Assembly: GCA_038502055.1 (NCBI GenBank)
Contig: JAXRKN010000045.1
Coordinates: 766,501-830,500, forward strand
DNA from: Tanytarsus gracilentus
Taxonomy: Eukaryota > Arthropoda > Insecta > Diptera > Chironomidae
Direction of reading: 5' to 3'
Length of the DNA: 64,000 nucleotides
Shown: piece after piece, positions 22,980-38,400 of the stretch
Layout: every line of letters begins with the position of its first letter
How positions within the stretch are numbered: the first letter of the stretch is position 1
The notes under the pieces: model-generated
Databases searched by the model: none
Told to the model about the DNA's origin: nothing
What the model saw: the letters and a program-made list of their open reading frames with translations, nothing else
Program-made: the position numbers and the translations under genes

Positions 22980-24715
22980 ATGTGCGAAGAATACAAAAAT
23001 CTTTTAGTTCAGTACCTCAACAAATCAGGTTTTTCTGCAGGAGATGACAAATGGGACATCATTGAAAATCAGCAATACGGTCGATGTCTGATTGCAAAAA
23101 ATGACATAGAAATTAATGAAACAATTTTTTGCGATAGAGCTTTTTTTTATGGGCCAAGGCAAAGTACCTACGAACAAGTGAGTTAAAATTTCTAAAGATT
23201 CTCATTCATTCTTAATATTTTCAATTACACATTCAAAGATTTTTTGCATATCATGCTACAAATTTTTGAAAGACTTAACGCTATGCAGCAACCTCTGTAA
23301 GCTTCCATTATGTGAACAATGTGAAAATAAGGAATCTCATAGAGCTGAATGTGAACTGATTTGTTCGTGGAAATTTGTGAATGGTACTGAATTCAGTAAA
23401 GACCTATTTCGAGCTTTAACAATCATCCGTGGATTGTTGTTGAGCGAGAGCGAGGAAAGAATAATGCTAAATATGGCGTGTCATGATAACAAAAATAATA
23501 AGAGCTTCGAAGTGGACAAACTATTGGAAGAGTTTGAAGGACTAATCGAGAATACAAGTGTGGTTAATAAATTGAAAAGAATTTCATCAATTTTGAATAC
23601 AAATTCTTTTGAGGTGGAAGTCATTGATCAAAATAATGATGAAAATTCCAAATCAAGTCTTCGGGTACATGAATAAATTAACTTACGAGAACGATTTGAT
23701 TTTAATTTTTTTTACAGGGTTTGTTTCCTATGGCGGCCTTGATGAATCATAGTTGTACCCCCAACACACGATACACATTTGACAGCCGCAAAATAATGAC
23801 TTGTAAAGCATCAAAGCCGATTCAAAAGGGAGAACAAATTTTCATTTCATATACAAAACTTTTATGGGGAACAAATCAGCGACGCATGCATCTTTTTTAC
23901 TCTAAAAATTTTCTATGTAAATGCGAAAGATGTTTGGACGCAACAGAATTTGGTAATTTCTAATTAGCTTTATTTAAATTGGATTTTTGAATTTTATTTC
24001 TAATGTTCTAGGTTCTCATATTTCATCACTTAAATGTATTAACCCAAGTTGTGAAGGAATGATGATAGCCACTCTTCCTCTAACTGTAAATTCTCCTCGA
24101 AAATGTGACACATGCAGTTTGAGCCTAGATTACTTTAAAGTTTCTAAAATAACGGACATTATTTCAACGCAGGTAAAACAGTTTTTTTTATTTATTTTAT
24201 TTATGCACAACTTTATTTTTAAAAGGTTGCCAAAAGAATCAAAAATAAATCAATGAATCTTAATCGAAAATATCTTAAAGAGACAATCTTGACGGTCCTC
24301 CCCACGTACAATCAATTTGCTATAGAACTGAAACTTCAGATAATTTTTAAATTGGATAAAGATGAAAATCATACGATGCAAGAAGAAGATTTCAATGAAA
24401 TTTGCCAATTTTGCACGGACATACTAGAAGTTCTTAATAAAGTATCGGCTGGAGAATGTATCATAAAAGGATCATTACTGTATGAAATGGCGAAGGCTAA
24501 AATTAAAATTGCTGAATTAAAATCTTCTAAAATTGAAGGCGTGAGTAGAAATAAAATAAAATTTGATATTAACGAATTTCTCTGCTTATAAATTTTCATT
24601 TTAGAAAACACTAGAAGAGATTTTAAAAAATTTGCGAATTGCCTCTTCGATTTTAGGAAATTCAATTTCGGAGCCCAAAGACTTAAAACATTTAATCGAG
24701 ATTTATTCTGCTTAA
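22980..24715 (+). CDS. SET and MYND domain protein (SmydA-type)
   Basis: Exons 22980-23177, 23239-23664, 23718-23952, 24012-24172, 24226-24540, 24605-24715; 1446 nt, 481 aa, all in phase. N-terminal SET segment YGRCLIAKNDIEINETIF, then a MYND-like zinc region CISC...CSNLCKLPLCEQC...H..EC, then the SET core LFPMAALMNHSCTPNTRY (NHSC at 218-221) and EQIFISYTKLL, and the post-SET cysteines FLCKCERC with CINPSC and CDTC. The remainder is the helical C-terminal domain typical of SMYD proteins. Architecture and length match the insect SmydA group, putative protein lysine methyltransferases related to SMYD4/5. Key NHSC and ISY motifs are intact, so catalysis is possible. No upstream in-frame ATG exists in the short leader. 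Confidence 0.88.
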
Positions 24716-26497
24716 ATTTAATTAGTTTTCAAATAAAGTAGTTTTAGATTTAAAAACGTGTTTGAGTATTATTGATCAATTCTCGATATTTACGGAATGT
24801 AAATTGTAATTATTAATCGAAAGTATATTGTGAAATTGCACTGCGATTCTTTCAGCTTGAACATAATTTGCTCGCTATTCTTAACCTTTAGGAAATTCAT
24901 TTTCTATCGTACGAAGAGAAAGTGTGAAAATAAAACATCTGTGAATCTTTTGTGTCACTCGTGTACGATAGAAAATGTCAATGATCACGAGAGTCACGCA
25001 ACTGATATTCAAGCGTAGAGATGAATAGGAAAGTCCCGCTATATATTCTTGGACACATTTAAAGTTAAAATAGTTTTTTTTCGCACTGTAAAAATATACA
25101 AGTGTCTTACGAGTGATTTCCGTCAACACGATACGTTTATAAATTGAGTTTATTCGAGTGCTCACACATTATGGGGAAATGTATATTTTTCCTTGACGAT
25201 TAACGTTTTGTGCATCTTTTTTCGCAATTAATTCGATGATGATCAGCAAAATAATTAAATTCAGTTGGCATGCAGCAGTTAAAGAAAGAGAAAAAAAATT
25301 AATAGATTCGCAAAATAAAATAAATGTCGCGTTAGAGTTGCTGGCACATGTTGAGCTTTAATTGTTGTTGTCGTCACTTATTGCATGCTATGTCATCAGA
25401 GATTCCGCTGCGTCGTGGAACGAGATTTATTTGCGCTTCCTCTTACTTTTAAGGTTGATTATGGATGAATATTGAGCTGTAAATGGGATGAATTAGGGGT
25501 TGGACAAAATAAAAGGGAATTGGATTTAAAATTTTTATTTCATATTGAAATAAAATAAATAAAAAATATTTAAGATCTTAAAATAAATAATAATTAAATT
25601 TTTTTTAATTTGAACCCATCTTATGCCAATTAGTATAATAATTCGTTTTGATGAGATGCCTTTCTCAACGAGTCAACGAGTCAACGCGCAATGATATTAA
25701 TATCAAATCGTGCATCAACTGCCAGACAATTTTAATTACGCGTTAATTAGATGATCGATTTTCAATGGAGATTTAAAGTGCTACGATCTCACAAAAAAAG
25801 ATCATAGCTTATATAATTACATCAAGGGAGAGTTCAATATCCATATGAATGTGTTGAAATTTATCCCTATAGATCGAATGACATTCCTTACATTACTGTT
25901 GTTTTTGCGAATTTGAATTTTCAATGTCACGAAGGGATTTTCTTTAATTTTGTGTGCTCCTCTTATTATATTTATTATCAAGGGACGCAATTCAATTACT
26001 AATACTAAATTGAACTTAAACAAATTGAAAAATTTCTTTGAAGGTAAATTAAAATTTTTCTCATGAAGGAAAAAATCGTGAGCTTTTCAAAAAGATATGT
26101 TCGTTGTTAAGCGACGAAGAAAAAAGTTTCATTTACCGTCAACGATCTCTTTGCCGACTTCGTTGCTAAAGTAACACTTATACAATCACAAAACTCGAGT
26201 GAAAACTAGTGAAAATGTGAGAAATGTACACATGGAATTTTTCAAAAAACTATTATTTTCTCGAAATTAATATTTAAATATTTTCCTAGATTTTGCTCTA
26301 AAAAATTTGATGAAATATTAAAATTAAAATTTATTTTAAACTTAACGTTTTATTTTAAAAATTTTAGTTTCATCAATGTTAAACAATTAAATAATTTTTA
26401 AATTTCTTTACATTAACTCATCTTCGTCTGATTCTCCATACACCCGCAATGAACACATTCACAATCAGCAACAGCGGCCGAAAGCAACGCTTCGTGC

Positions 26498-26537
26498 TAT
26501 ATAAATTCTCTATTCAATGCACAGTCGCATTTCAGTT
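26498..26537 (+). promoter_or_regulatory. Possible Mmp1 core promoter
   Basis: TATATAAA at 26498-26505 and an initiator-like TCAGTT at 26532-26537. The spacing (TATAAA starts 34 bp before the A) is slightly long. Assignment to Mmp1 rests only on position and strand. Confidence 0.35.
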
Positions 26538-27477
26538 GCTTTCGTACGTTCGAGTGAGCTAAAACTCGGAGGTCTTCTAACATAGAATTTTGTTAAATTC
26601 TTTTTTTAATGTTATTTTGTTGATTATCGTTGAACATTTTTTTGAGTGATAAAAAACGTTAAATCGGACAATTTACAACGTGTAGAAAAAGAGTAGCAAA
26701 CTTTTTAGATCGCTCAATTGGCGAGGATCTGAAAACTGATTTTCTTCTTCAAGACACGCAAAAATTTTCACTTTTATCTTATCAAAATTAATCAGTATTG
26801 AATAAGTGAGTGAAACGCAAATGATAAAAGTCCAAAAAATTCTTATGAGTGAAAAATCAATTTTTGACGAAAATCAAACAAACATTAGGCACTGCCATTG
26901 ACAACAGCTCAACAACAAAAATTGAAAGGATTTTTTGTCTTGTAATATTTTTCCGTGTGACATTTTTCCTCCTCACATTAACGAGACAAAAAATTTCTTT
27001 GTTAATATTTCTGAGAACTCAAAAGCAGCAAATTTAAAATTCTAAGGAGTAATCGTGAGTATTGTCGAATAATTTTTTGGACTAATAAAAATGCGGAAAA
27101 CAGTTTTTCTTCACGAACTAATCAAAATTGAGGAAAAATGATTGAGTGGAATTTTAAAATCGGAAATTCGCTAAATGAGCAATTAAATATTCTGACGTCG
27201 TAAGAATAATCGCAATCAAATTGTTTTTATGCAAAATAAATTCGATTTATTTTTGATTTTAAATCAGGAAGAAGTTTTGAAAAATAATTAAAATTTGAAT
27301 AATTTTTCCGATTTAGTTCACTTAATAAAGGAATTAAACTCAACAAAAAGGAAATCTGGAAAATGTGCGAAAAATTACTTTAAACAGCTGGCAGAAAACA
27401 AGCTGAAAATCGCGAGACACGAGCAAGACATGAATTTTGCACATCTTCTTCCTCACACGCTCCGTTTAAATTTTCAG

Positions 27478-27486
27478 ATGACTCAT
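27478..27486. promoter_or_regulatory. AP-1 consensus site
   Basis: ATGACTCAT, the perfect 9-bp Jun/Fos palindrome, upstream of the Mmp1 signal-peptide exon. Confidence 0.45.
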
Positions 27487-29490
27487 CGATTGTATCGAGT
27501 TACAACAAATTTTTGTTGCGTTACGTAAAAAGTGAAGAAGATGTATGTGACGAAATTTTTCAAGTATTTTATCAGAGTGATAATAGAAAAATCTGAAGAG
27601 TTCCTAGCAATTCACTCACACAAACTATAACGATATGAAATAATTTCATCATCGCGAAAAAATACCTGTTGAATGTCGCTCGTTATCAGACATGAATGTC
27701 TTTATCTTATCTTTGAACTTTATGCGTATACACCTAAAGCTTGTGTTTTTTCTTTCGCTCTTTTTTACACTTAAATGTTTGCACATTAGGTACTTTATTA
27801 ATTTTATTAATAAAAATAATCAGGAAATATTTTGTAATTAAATGGGTCAAAGTGTTGAAAAAAGTCTAAAATATTTTAAATATCAATCTTAAAATCATGA
27901 TTTGCAAACATCTAATTTTTAAAACCTAAAATTAAATTTTCACAAATTCATAAAATTTCCAAAAATTATATCCACTTAAGGAAACATTCATCCAAATAAA
28001 AGTGAATCATGCATTCTCTTATTTAAAATATGAATAATGAGGAATGAAATAGGAGAGTTGATATCAGTGACGCAACTAAAAGATATTTCGTGAGTAACAG
28101 TTTAAAATTTATCCGCCCAATTGTATGATCGCAATATTGTTAGTCACTTTAAAATTCCTTGTTTAAAAGATGAAATTTTCATGTTGAAATAATGATAAGG
28201 AAAGTGAAAATAATAATCGATATTTTACCAGGTCAATGTTATTGCATATCAAAAAATGAATCAAGTGCACTCTAAAGATTATGATAAAAAAAATTCAACA
28301 AAGTTCACGTTAGGAAAGTTTTCTATTTTAACAATTTATAAAGTTTTAGTCACAGGAGAGCGATAACAAAAATTATTATTGAAAGCTTTACTAAAGCCGC
28401 AGAGTTTTTGTAACGTAACGTAATACAAAAATTCTAAGCCATACGTAAAGTATGAAATAATTATCAATGATGGGTTTTCTCGAATTTTTCGAGCAGCATT
28501 TCTTCCGGTCATTTTGAAAAAGCAATTTAAACTTTTTGTTCTGAAAAAAAGTTACGGAAAAATACGCAACAGTTGTACGATTTATTTTTTTAAATAACAG
28601 AGTTTAATTTTTATTGCATAAAATCAAAACTAATCAGATATTTTATTTTCTTAATTATTTTTATTCATATAGAAAGATAGTTGAAAAATTAATCATATCT
28701 ACAGGAAATTCACAAATTAAATGATCTTCTTTATTTGATCCATGAAATTATGACTGTAATTACCCAGATTTTAACTTACTGAATTAATGGGAATTTTCTA
28801 GTAATTAAGAAATCATTCTAATAATGACAAACGTTTAATAATTTTCTTAAAGCCTAATTGCTCTCATGAAGCGCTTTTCTTTGAATTAAAATATTTAAGG
28901 TTTGAAATTAATCTCAAATTAGAATGTAATTGTGCATAGGATTTAAATTGCAAACTTTGTTGCATTCGTACGATTAATTCGTTGAAATATTAGACTCAAG
29001 ATTAGCTTCGAACTGATGAAACAATTATGATCTTTGTGAGGGTGAAAAAATTTTGTTGTAGTTTTATTGGATTACATGCATGTCATAAGCACTGACCTAG
29101 AGTAATTAATTTAAATGTCATAAATTAGTGAAGCGCTTGACAAAGCATTTTAAAACTTTTTTCGATTGATATGTGAATGTAAAATAAAATCGTCACGATA
29201 TATTTGCTCTCAAATAGTTCTCACAATGCGATTCATGAGAATTTACGCACAATTTAATTGCATTTCTACCTCGAGATTTTTTCCTCACCTTCGCGTCCTT
29301 CAAATTCATTACATCAATGATAATGTTTAGAAAATTTATTTTCATCCAATAAAAGTTGATCATGCTGAAAATGAAATATTTAATGCAATCTTTATTGGCA
29401 ATTTTCACTTATTTTTTCCGCACGAGTTGGATTCAAGATCATAAAAGAGTCTAATTGCATAACTTTTACTCTTTGCAGATAAATGTAACA

Positions 29491-32400
29491 ATGGATTCAA
29501 AAGCAGCAAAACAAATTTTCACCACACTGATATTGACAGCATTTTTAGCAATAATTGACACAGCCCCAGCGCCGATCAATCATGCTGAGGTGAGTTTTTC
29601 TCTATATATGTAAACTTTGCCCCGCAACTCCCGTGTGTACATATGACTGCATGCCTCATAAGGTCAATCGCCAATTGATCTTCTCTCACTCAGAATACTT
29701 TTGTGTGCGTTCAGTGTATTTTGAGCGGAAGCACATGAATTTTCTAAAAAGCAAACGAGTAACTGCATTTAAAATATTTAGAATTGATTCTTAAAAATTT
29801 CAAACTTTCAAAAAGCTCATTGAGGTCAAAAAGATTTTTTAAAACCTCATGTGACTATTTCCAAAATTCCGATTAATAATCAATGAATCACAGTCGGCAC
29901 ATAGTAAAAGTTTATTAAAATTCAAACTTCCCATTTCGCCTCTGCACGCTCCATTTTAGTAGGTTAAATTTTTCAAACGAAAGCATCACGCAGTTCCAAG
30001 AAATTCGCGATGTCTCAGCAGCTTATTTACTTGCTAAAACAAGATGTAAAACATTTATTGATCGACCTGTGAAGGTGTTTACATAAGACCATTTGTAAAT
30101 TGCCTGTCAAAAGCAAAACCTATTTTCACCGGCCGATGACAGCTCATCGATAAATTCTTGGGAATTTCTTTTATTTTGGTAATTTACCAATCTTCTTCGA
30201 TTGCATTTTACTTTGGTTTCCGCGCTATCAAACGTTAAAAGTGACAAACACATTGAAAATGGAGATAACATTTTTATAGGTAGTGAAATTTTTTGCTGCA
30301 GCATGCTGGTGTTTTTATTTTAAAATGTCATGGTGTTAAAAATCTGGACAAATGTTGGCAAAAATTTATATCTTTACGCTAAAAGCTCTGGCGGAGGTAA
30401 TCATTTTTAAATCTCAGAGTTTTAAAGCACCAAATTAATATAGAACTTTTCCAAGTGCGCCGCATTTAAAAAGTTGAGAATGAAAAATTTATAAATAGTC
30501 CTTCACTGGTCGGCAGACAGAGAGAGTTATAAACCATTAATCATATCGCACGATGTATGTACACAATCACAAATGTATTCATGTTATTTCAAGAACACTG
30601 GAGGAGAGTTCACACACATACATGGATTTTTTATGCTATCGCAATGACTGAATGATAGTAATTAATACTACAACGATGAGTCATTAAGATTTGCTCGATA
30701 AGCCATTGACATTGTGTCGGTTGTGCCAAAATGAATTAACCACGCATTGGTAGTCGCACCGCATGTGCCATGTTGAATTTCACTTTCGTCACCTTTTGCG
30801 TGCTTTCAATCGATTCTCATACCAAAGGGTGGAAAAAACGAGAATTCTGGCGATAATTTGAAAGGTAAATTAAGGACTTTGAGAGAAGAAGTAACCTCAA
30901 TTATGGTCACTCAACTTTTGACTGGCTCTAGGGATATTTAAAGATTGGTCAGTAAAAAATGAGTAAATCAAATGGCCAAAATTTTAAAATTCAAATCATT
31001 AGCAAAACTTTACTTTTTATGTCAATGCCACTTTACTTTGTCGTACGGCTTCTTCCTCAATCTTTTGTTAGTCGGCTAGAACAAAATTGCTGACCTATAA
31101 AAGGATTTAATTTTTATTTATTCTTTTTTATTATCGATCGATAACTTTACTACGTACAACAACTTCAATGTCAATGAAATTGCACGTTCCGTCAACGCAA
31201 AATATTACTCCTTGCTAATGAATGCAAATTTGCCACACTAATTGATGATAAATTATCCGAAGTTGCATCTAACTGGCTTGGGATGCATATTTAAATTTTT
31301 TGTTGCAATTCTTCAATGGACATGCTAAGTAAATTGATATATTGGCTCTAATAATTCTATTGAGTATTCTGATGGAGAATGAGGAAATCAAAGGCAGGCA
31401 CTTACGCGTTTGAAATAAACAATTAAATTGATGGGTGAGAGAGTGTATGTGCAGAATGTCGCTGTCTGACGTTCTTCAAAGAGTTCTTCAACCCCACTCT
31501 CTATGTACATTTAGATCTATCGACTCTATTTTATTTTTTATTATTAAAATAACGCCACCGTCTCGACAAATTTCCTATTCTACTTTCTCTCTAAGAGAAA
31601 ACATTTTCTAGTTTTAATAATGTGCACTTTTCGTATGGAAATATGGCATTTTTATTGTGGAAGGTGAAGAAGAAAATTTCCTTTAGTTAATTCTTTCTGG
31701 TTGTTGCGTGCAACATGCTAAAATTCAATTCCGATATAATTCAAGTGTGAATGAATTCGTGAAAGATTTGAGAGTGAAAATGGATTAAAGTTAAAGTTTA
31801 AAACTATGAAAAACTGGAAATTTACGAATGTAGCTGGAATTTTAAATTTTAAAAATATGTTAAGATTGTTTTGATGCTTTTAACGGACTTCAACCACTTT
31901 CACTCTAATAAATCTATTTCCAGGTCATATTTCTAAAATCACAGCTTATCATTAACATGTGCTTTGTAGTATTTCTCTAAATAGACTTTTCTTTAAATGC
32001 CATTGAGCACTTGCAAATGCTACTTAAGGAACAAAAAAAGCTTTACAACCTGCCACCTTCATTTGCATTTTTCACAAAGGCCTTTAAAGGGTGAAATTGG
32101 CTGATTTCGGAATCGAAACGTCATATGCATGTTGAGAGAGAAAGAGAGAGTGACAGTGAATTATCGTCTGCTATATTTTCCGACCTTTTACAATGTACTA
32201 TTCCCTCTCCTTTTGCGTTACTTACTTTTGACCTTAGAACCTCTTTTATGGTAATTAAAAAATGTTACAAGTTACTAACTTCAAGGTGGAAAATTGGAAA
32301 TTCCTTGAAAGGAAAATTGTTTGTTCTAACTTAATTAAGAGGAAGTTTTTGAGTGTCACATTAATGCGACCTCATGTGTCAATGTAGCAAAAAATGTTGA

Positions 32401-35400
32401 CATAAAATGTACGAGAAATCATCAGACCTTATTTTAAATTTTTCTTAAATTATTTATCAAGTAGCAATTTAATTAGAATTATTTTAAACAATTAAAGGCG
32501 CTCTACGACATATTTAACAATAATTTTAATGTCATATTTTCATGCATACTTATCGTCAATGCATTCTGTGTTTGACAACAATGGAAGACAACTGAGACTC
32601 GAGATTCCTTCCTTAATTCTGAATCTCTCTTGCGATTATATGTTCTCACTGTCGTCCTTGATATCGATAAAATGTAACGCGTATGAGGTGCGTGTGTGCA
32701 TTAAAATGTTGCGCAAAAAAGCTTTTAGTTTCACTTAATTTCAAATTTAACTATGTGAAAAAAGCGAAAGGCTTGAATGAAAAATTTATTGTCTGACTGA
32801 CTTAATCCTCTCGATGAGATTTTTTCTCACACTATGCACGTACTTTACATTAGAATCGAGTCAAAATTAATTCTTTTTGAAATTGTGCCCTATAATGTTT
32901 GCAAGTTTATTGACCTAGGATTGCACCACGTGTTTTGTTTATGCTCAAAAATTATTGACCACACTAAGGGAAAGGAAAACATAACTAAAACTGGGGTAGC
33001 TTACACATTTCCATATTCAATTATTCATCGCCACTTCGCGTTTTTTAGAGGCGGCAAGCAGAAAAGTAAAAAGTCTACTTTTTTGGAAATTGGGGTAAGA
33101 ATGAATGTATAGAGTTAGTCCTATTGTTCTCTGAATTATTTACACGAAAAGCGGAAAAAATTATTTATGAACAGTCGAAGAATTTTTTTTCTAACCACGT
33201 AACCTGTTGGAAATGACTCGATTCGATCTGAATTTAAATTAACTCGAAATACGCGATCTAAAATTTTGTTAAAAAAAAACAAAAACGCTTTTAAATTTAT
33301 TTCTCATCAAATTTGACTAATCATAGTCAATTAAGAAATGAGATCCTATCATCATCATGATCATCACCGAAGCTACAAGTGAGGAAGCTTTAATTTAATA
33401 GCTTTTGATTCCCTGTGTGTACTGTGAACTAATTATAAAACTTTTCCACACTTAACAGTATTTTTAAAAAAACAAATCTCCAGGCAACAACAAACAGCAG
33501 CTCGATAGCGGCATCAGTCTATGAGAAATTATGCAATTTGATTCGCAATTATTCATCTTTTCAACTCTTATAATTCAATTAAAATCTTCATCCTTGATGT
33601 ATATAATGTTTGAATTTTGCACGTGCGATAATTATCTAATTAATCAATTAAAAGCTTAACATTTTTTATTTATTTATATAAGAGAAATATGATTGAGAGG
33701 AAATTAATTGAAAAAGTTGCTAAATGGAATTTGAAAGTGACACGATCGAACTATGAGAAATATTTATCAGAATTATTAGAAGGGATGTTTGTTGTTAAAT
33801 TATTTCAAGGGAAATTAATTTTTAAAAATATTAACGGTAAATTTGTTTAAAACTGAAATTAAATTTCTCATTTTAACTATGCAAAATTCAATTACTCCAT
33901 CTCAATGATAATGTTTTATGAAAATGTTTCACCCACTAACAAAAATCCAAAATTGCCACAAAACAATTTTCCACTCTGATAATCTTTCGCTTTTTTCTCA
34001 CAGCAATATTTTTCGTCAATATTTGTTTGAATTTCTAAATCGCTGTTAAAGTTTCAATTTTACATCAGATAAAATCAATAGTTACGCGTGATAATTCTGC
34101 AAAAGCGTGCAAGATATTTCAAAGTTTTCAATGTCAAACTTTTTCCACATGCGACGTTTCTTAAATGTTTTAGATTTGATTTGAACTTTACAACATTGTA
34201 AGCATCGCATAAAAAGCATATGATGATGATGAGTTTACACTTAGATCGCATAGCGTGACTCAAACGATCAAGGTCGGTTTTGCTTTTATTTTTGCCATTC
34301 GTTGACGTCGATAATGGTCATCAGTGCATGTATTTTTGTGTACTATTGAATTGAGTTAAAGAACTAGTGACAATCATAAAAAATAATTATAATTGAAGAA
34401 GGGTCAGACATAAAATTTAAAATTAAAACTTATTCAAAAGTTATAAAGTTTAGAAAAGTTTTTTTATTTAATTTAATTTTTTATTTATTTTGCCTATTTA
34501 ATTGTTTTCAGTCTTTAAATGATTTAATGCTCAACAGTTATAAAAGCAATGCAGATTGAATTCATATGTGTGGGAAAAAAAACTGAGATGAGTGTAGAAT
34601 GACAAACAGTAAATTAATTTAATATTTGCACACATGATTTTAATGTGATAAGAATAATAAAAAGCTTTAAACATGAGAGAATCATTTCATTATTTTTTTG
34701 TTGACGACGAGATAGAAAAAATATTATGCGGAAATTATTTGCATTTCGAGTGTGTAAAACTTGCAGATATAGAAGTCCAATTAGCAGTTAGGCAGTCATA
34801 ATTAGTAATAAAGAACATCATCTCCGATTACGCTTTAATGTCATTGATGCTAATTTGTTTGAATTACGGCACATATGATTTTTGAAAGAATTTTCTCGCG
34901 TCTATTTAGAATTTCTCGCTTATTTATTTAAGAAAAGTTTTAATTAAAATGTGATTTAACAGTCAATTAAGTCAAGTACAATAAAGTTGCCATGAGAACT
35001 AATTTTACAGATTTAACACGGGAAATCGGGCAATTTTAATCGAATAAATATATTTTATTTAAAGAGAAATCAATTTTTTTCGTTAAATCTATTGGATTAA
35101 ATTTCGCATGTCACAAAATAGTCAGCATGCATCACATAATAAATTTGTAGTAATGTAAGCTGAAGTTTTCCTAGAACCCCAACAGAGCGCTCTTTGAAAG
35201 TGTTTTACTCTTCTTTACATGTGTCATCGGAGCACGTTGTTTATAGCGAAATATATGTACATTTAAGTCGAGAACTGCTGTTTTTAATTTTATTTTACTT
35301 AACTTATCGCCACATTAAGCGACATTTACATAAATCTCAAAATATTGAGGAAAATAATTTTGTTTTAATTTGTGCGCGCACATAAAAATTTGTAAATGCC

Positions 35401-38400
35401 TCAATTTGATTCATAGAAAATGTGAGTGTTAGAAACTCTTTCCTCGCCTCATCTCAAGCCCATGTTTGCTTATATACAATTTCATCAAATAAAATTTATG
35501 TCATCGACGCTCAGTGAGACTGCTCGCTGTGCGACAAGTGTGTGACTCACTAATTCATTCAATTTGCTGATTGTATCTCGTTGTAAATGTTTTGTCGAGA
35601 CGGAGAGTCTGGTATGCGAATTTAAAAAAATCGAAATTTTTATTGGCATAAAAAGTGGATTTTTTTAAAATTTTACATCCCTTGACAAGTTTTTTCTTTT
35701 CAAAAATCCGCACAATTAACTCTTGCTAAAGTTCAAAACTTTTAAACGCCTCTTAATCTCATAATTTAATAACTTTAAATATTTATTTTTGTATTATGCA
35801 CATGAAGTGTGAGAGATTTATTTTCTATTCTTATTAGCTATGCATCTCTACTTAGTAAATTACTCTTTTTTACATGCTATTGAACGTATGCTAAAAATGG
35901 AAGGTCAATAACAGAAAACAGCAAATTTACTGTAGCATTGCCGTATAGTATTCATAGTTCTCTCGCGATCTAACTTCACTTCCGACATTTGTTGATGGGC
36001 TTAGAAGCTTTTAAGTTGGAACTTTGAAAGTTTTGTCATGAAACGATTTATTTTTTAAATGAAACCTAAATAACCTAATTATTTTTTAAATTTAAAAAAT
36101 TAATTTACTTAATAAAAATTCGTTTTTATAATTGGTCTTAAAGATAATCGTCATATGATTCCACTACCACAAAGAACTAATTTTTCAGTCACGTGGGTTC
36201 TCGACACATTTCTATAAATTTATTTAAAATACTGAAGAACTTTGCGATGTTCATCGCGTGCAAGAATAATCGTCGGAAGTATCATTAAGATGATTCACAG
36301 GAATCAAGTTCCATTCTCGAGTGGGGGAGAAATTTTTTCCGTCTTGTGTGATAATAAAATACCGCAAAGTGAATTGTCATCCTTTGTCTTCATCAACATT
36401 CTTTTGTGCACGAATGAAATAAATGAAACAATTTAGTGAATAATAATCGAGGTGAATGGTTTTTTACGGACAGTGCGGAAATTTCTGACCGAGGATTGAG
36501 AACTTATTATGTTATTCTTTACTTTCAATTTTTTTGTTGCATTGTTTATATTGAGTCGAATGTTGCCGTGTTACATTTTTCTCTTCTTTCCGCTTTAGAA
36601 AGTAATTGCGTATGACTCATAAGCGCGTGTAAAGGAATAAGGCGGTGACATAGAATTAAGTGAATCAGTCAGTAAATGAGAGTAAGAATAAAAATTGTGT
36701 GGTTAACCGTTATATTAGGAAGAAAGCATCTAAGCACTTGAAACTGGGTTCGATATTAAAATTTAAGATTTAAACATAATCTCAAACGTTAAAATATAAT
36801 CTTAGTTCTTAATTTTACCAATAATTTACTCACAAATTCTTCCTATTTATCAAATCAATCCCTCAAATATTGACCAAAGAAATTCATTCACAAATGTTGC
36901 TATAAGTGAGTGACTAATAAGCCCACTTGAGACGCTCAAGATGTGTTTTCTTCTCAAATATTGATGATGAATAAGAAAGCAAATAAATAGCGATCAGTTA
37001 GTGAGAATTTGTTTTGGGGTTTAATCGTCGGTAGTCGACTCAATGCGCGAAACATTTTTCATTGGAACTTTAGAACGTTTTTTGATGCAAACATTTTTAA
37101 TGCGGCGTTTGATCATTTTTAAGACAATGAATTTCAATTTTTGTTCTTTGAAGTTGTAATTTTAAAAAAATCTGCATGACATTGTCAAAATCCCTTTAAT
37201 TGATTACTTGCCAAAAATTATTAATTTTCACTAAAATTCCAACGACAAATAAACCATAAAAAATTTAAGCGACTTTATTTCCGTGAATGATCATCAACTC
37301 GAAAAAAAATTCGCTAATTGCCATATTCCATGATGACAAATAATTATTTCTGCTCTCGTTGAACTCCGATGTGAAGTGCGGTGATTCATATCAGCTTGGA
37401 CGCCGGTAGTAAAAATTTTAAATAAATTACGGAAAAGTTTTTGTGGTGATGCATTTTTTTAGAAAGGTAGCAAAAATGTTGCAGGCTTTGCGATGCAATG
37501 ATGGGTTACTATGGAGGTAGAATTCATGCTGATTGTACAATATTCTTGGTCTTGTTTAAGAATTAAAAATTTTGATGACTTTTAGCTTATCATGCATGAT
37601 CATGCAAAAAATAAAACAAAATTTCTTGGCACTTAAACCTGACATTAAATTAAATTAAAACAGGGGTTTAGTGTTGACCGAAACCGAGGTGGAAAAATTT
37701 CGACCTTTTTTGAAAATAAAAAAATTAAATACCAATAAAAATTTGAAATCTTCATCAATTTCTTTTCCTTATTCATTTGCAATTCTCGATGCGTTTTCGA
37801 TGCATTTTAATAAAATCGCAATCGAGTATTTTGTATGAGGGATGTCAAAGCACTTTAAAATATGGCACTTGGTCGTAGTTTAATTTATTTTAGACTGAAT
37901 TCATGGTCAAGATGCGTTTAGAATTAATTTAACGTAAAAAGTTGTTTAAGAGTTTATAAAAACTTTTTTGAAATTTAAGATTTAGGAGCTCTCTAATTTT
38001 ATGGGCGGATTCATTCAGGAAATCAATGCGTCACCAAAACATTGTTAGTTTAACAGAGCTTGATTTTATGATAAGAGCACTTCACTTTTAACACTATCTA
38101 GGACAAACCCATTTGACTCACTTGATTTTAGTAGGTTCGGATGAAAATTTCCCCAACTGCACTCACCCATGAATTGCTAAATATTTCAATTTGTATCTTA
38201 TCGGTATTCAAATAAATGATTGACGTACAAATTAATGGTGACAAAGACCTTGAAAAGCTTCATCGGCATCGAGTTGCTCAAAAAAGAAAAAGTTTCGATA
38301 ATTTTTTGGCGAAACATCAAAACGTGTTGTGCATTTAATTTCATTGAAAAATTTATTGTTGATAGTCACACACCATCTATGACTTACTCTATTATATTAG

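Larger units (their letters stand above)
24716..29490. other. Long non-coding stretch upstream of Mmp1
   Basis: About 4.8 kb without a credible coding exon. It should contain the Mmp1 promoter, a 5' UTR exon and the first 5' intron, since the ATG exon begins after a splice acceptor (CTTTGCAG, 29471-29478). A TATA/initiator candidate lies at 26498-26537, an AP-1 site at 27478-27486, and a short tandem repeat of TCAACGAG (2.75 copies) at 25665-25686. Confidence 0.45.

Noticed and set aside
32125..33112. Several 69-92-codon frames in the Mmp1 intron
   Set aside because: No motifs, no neighbouring splice partners, typical chance frames in AT-rich DNA.
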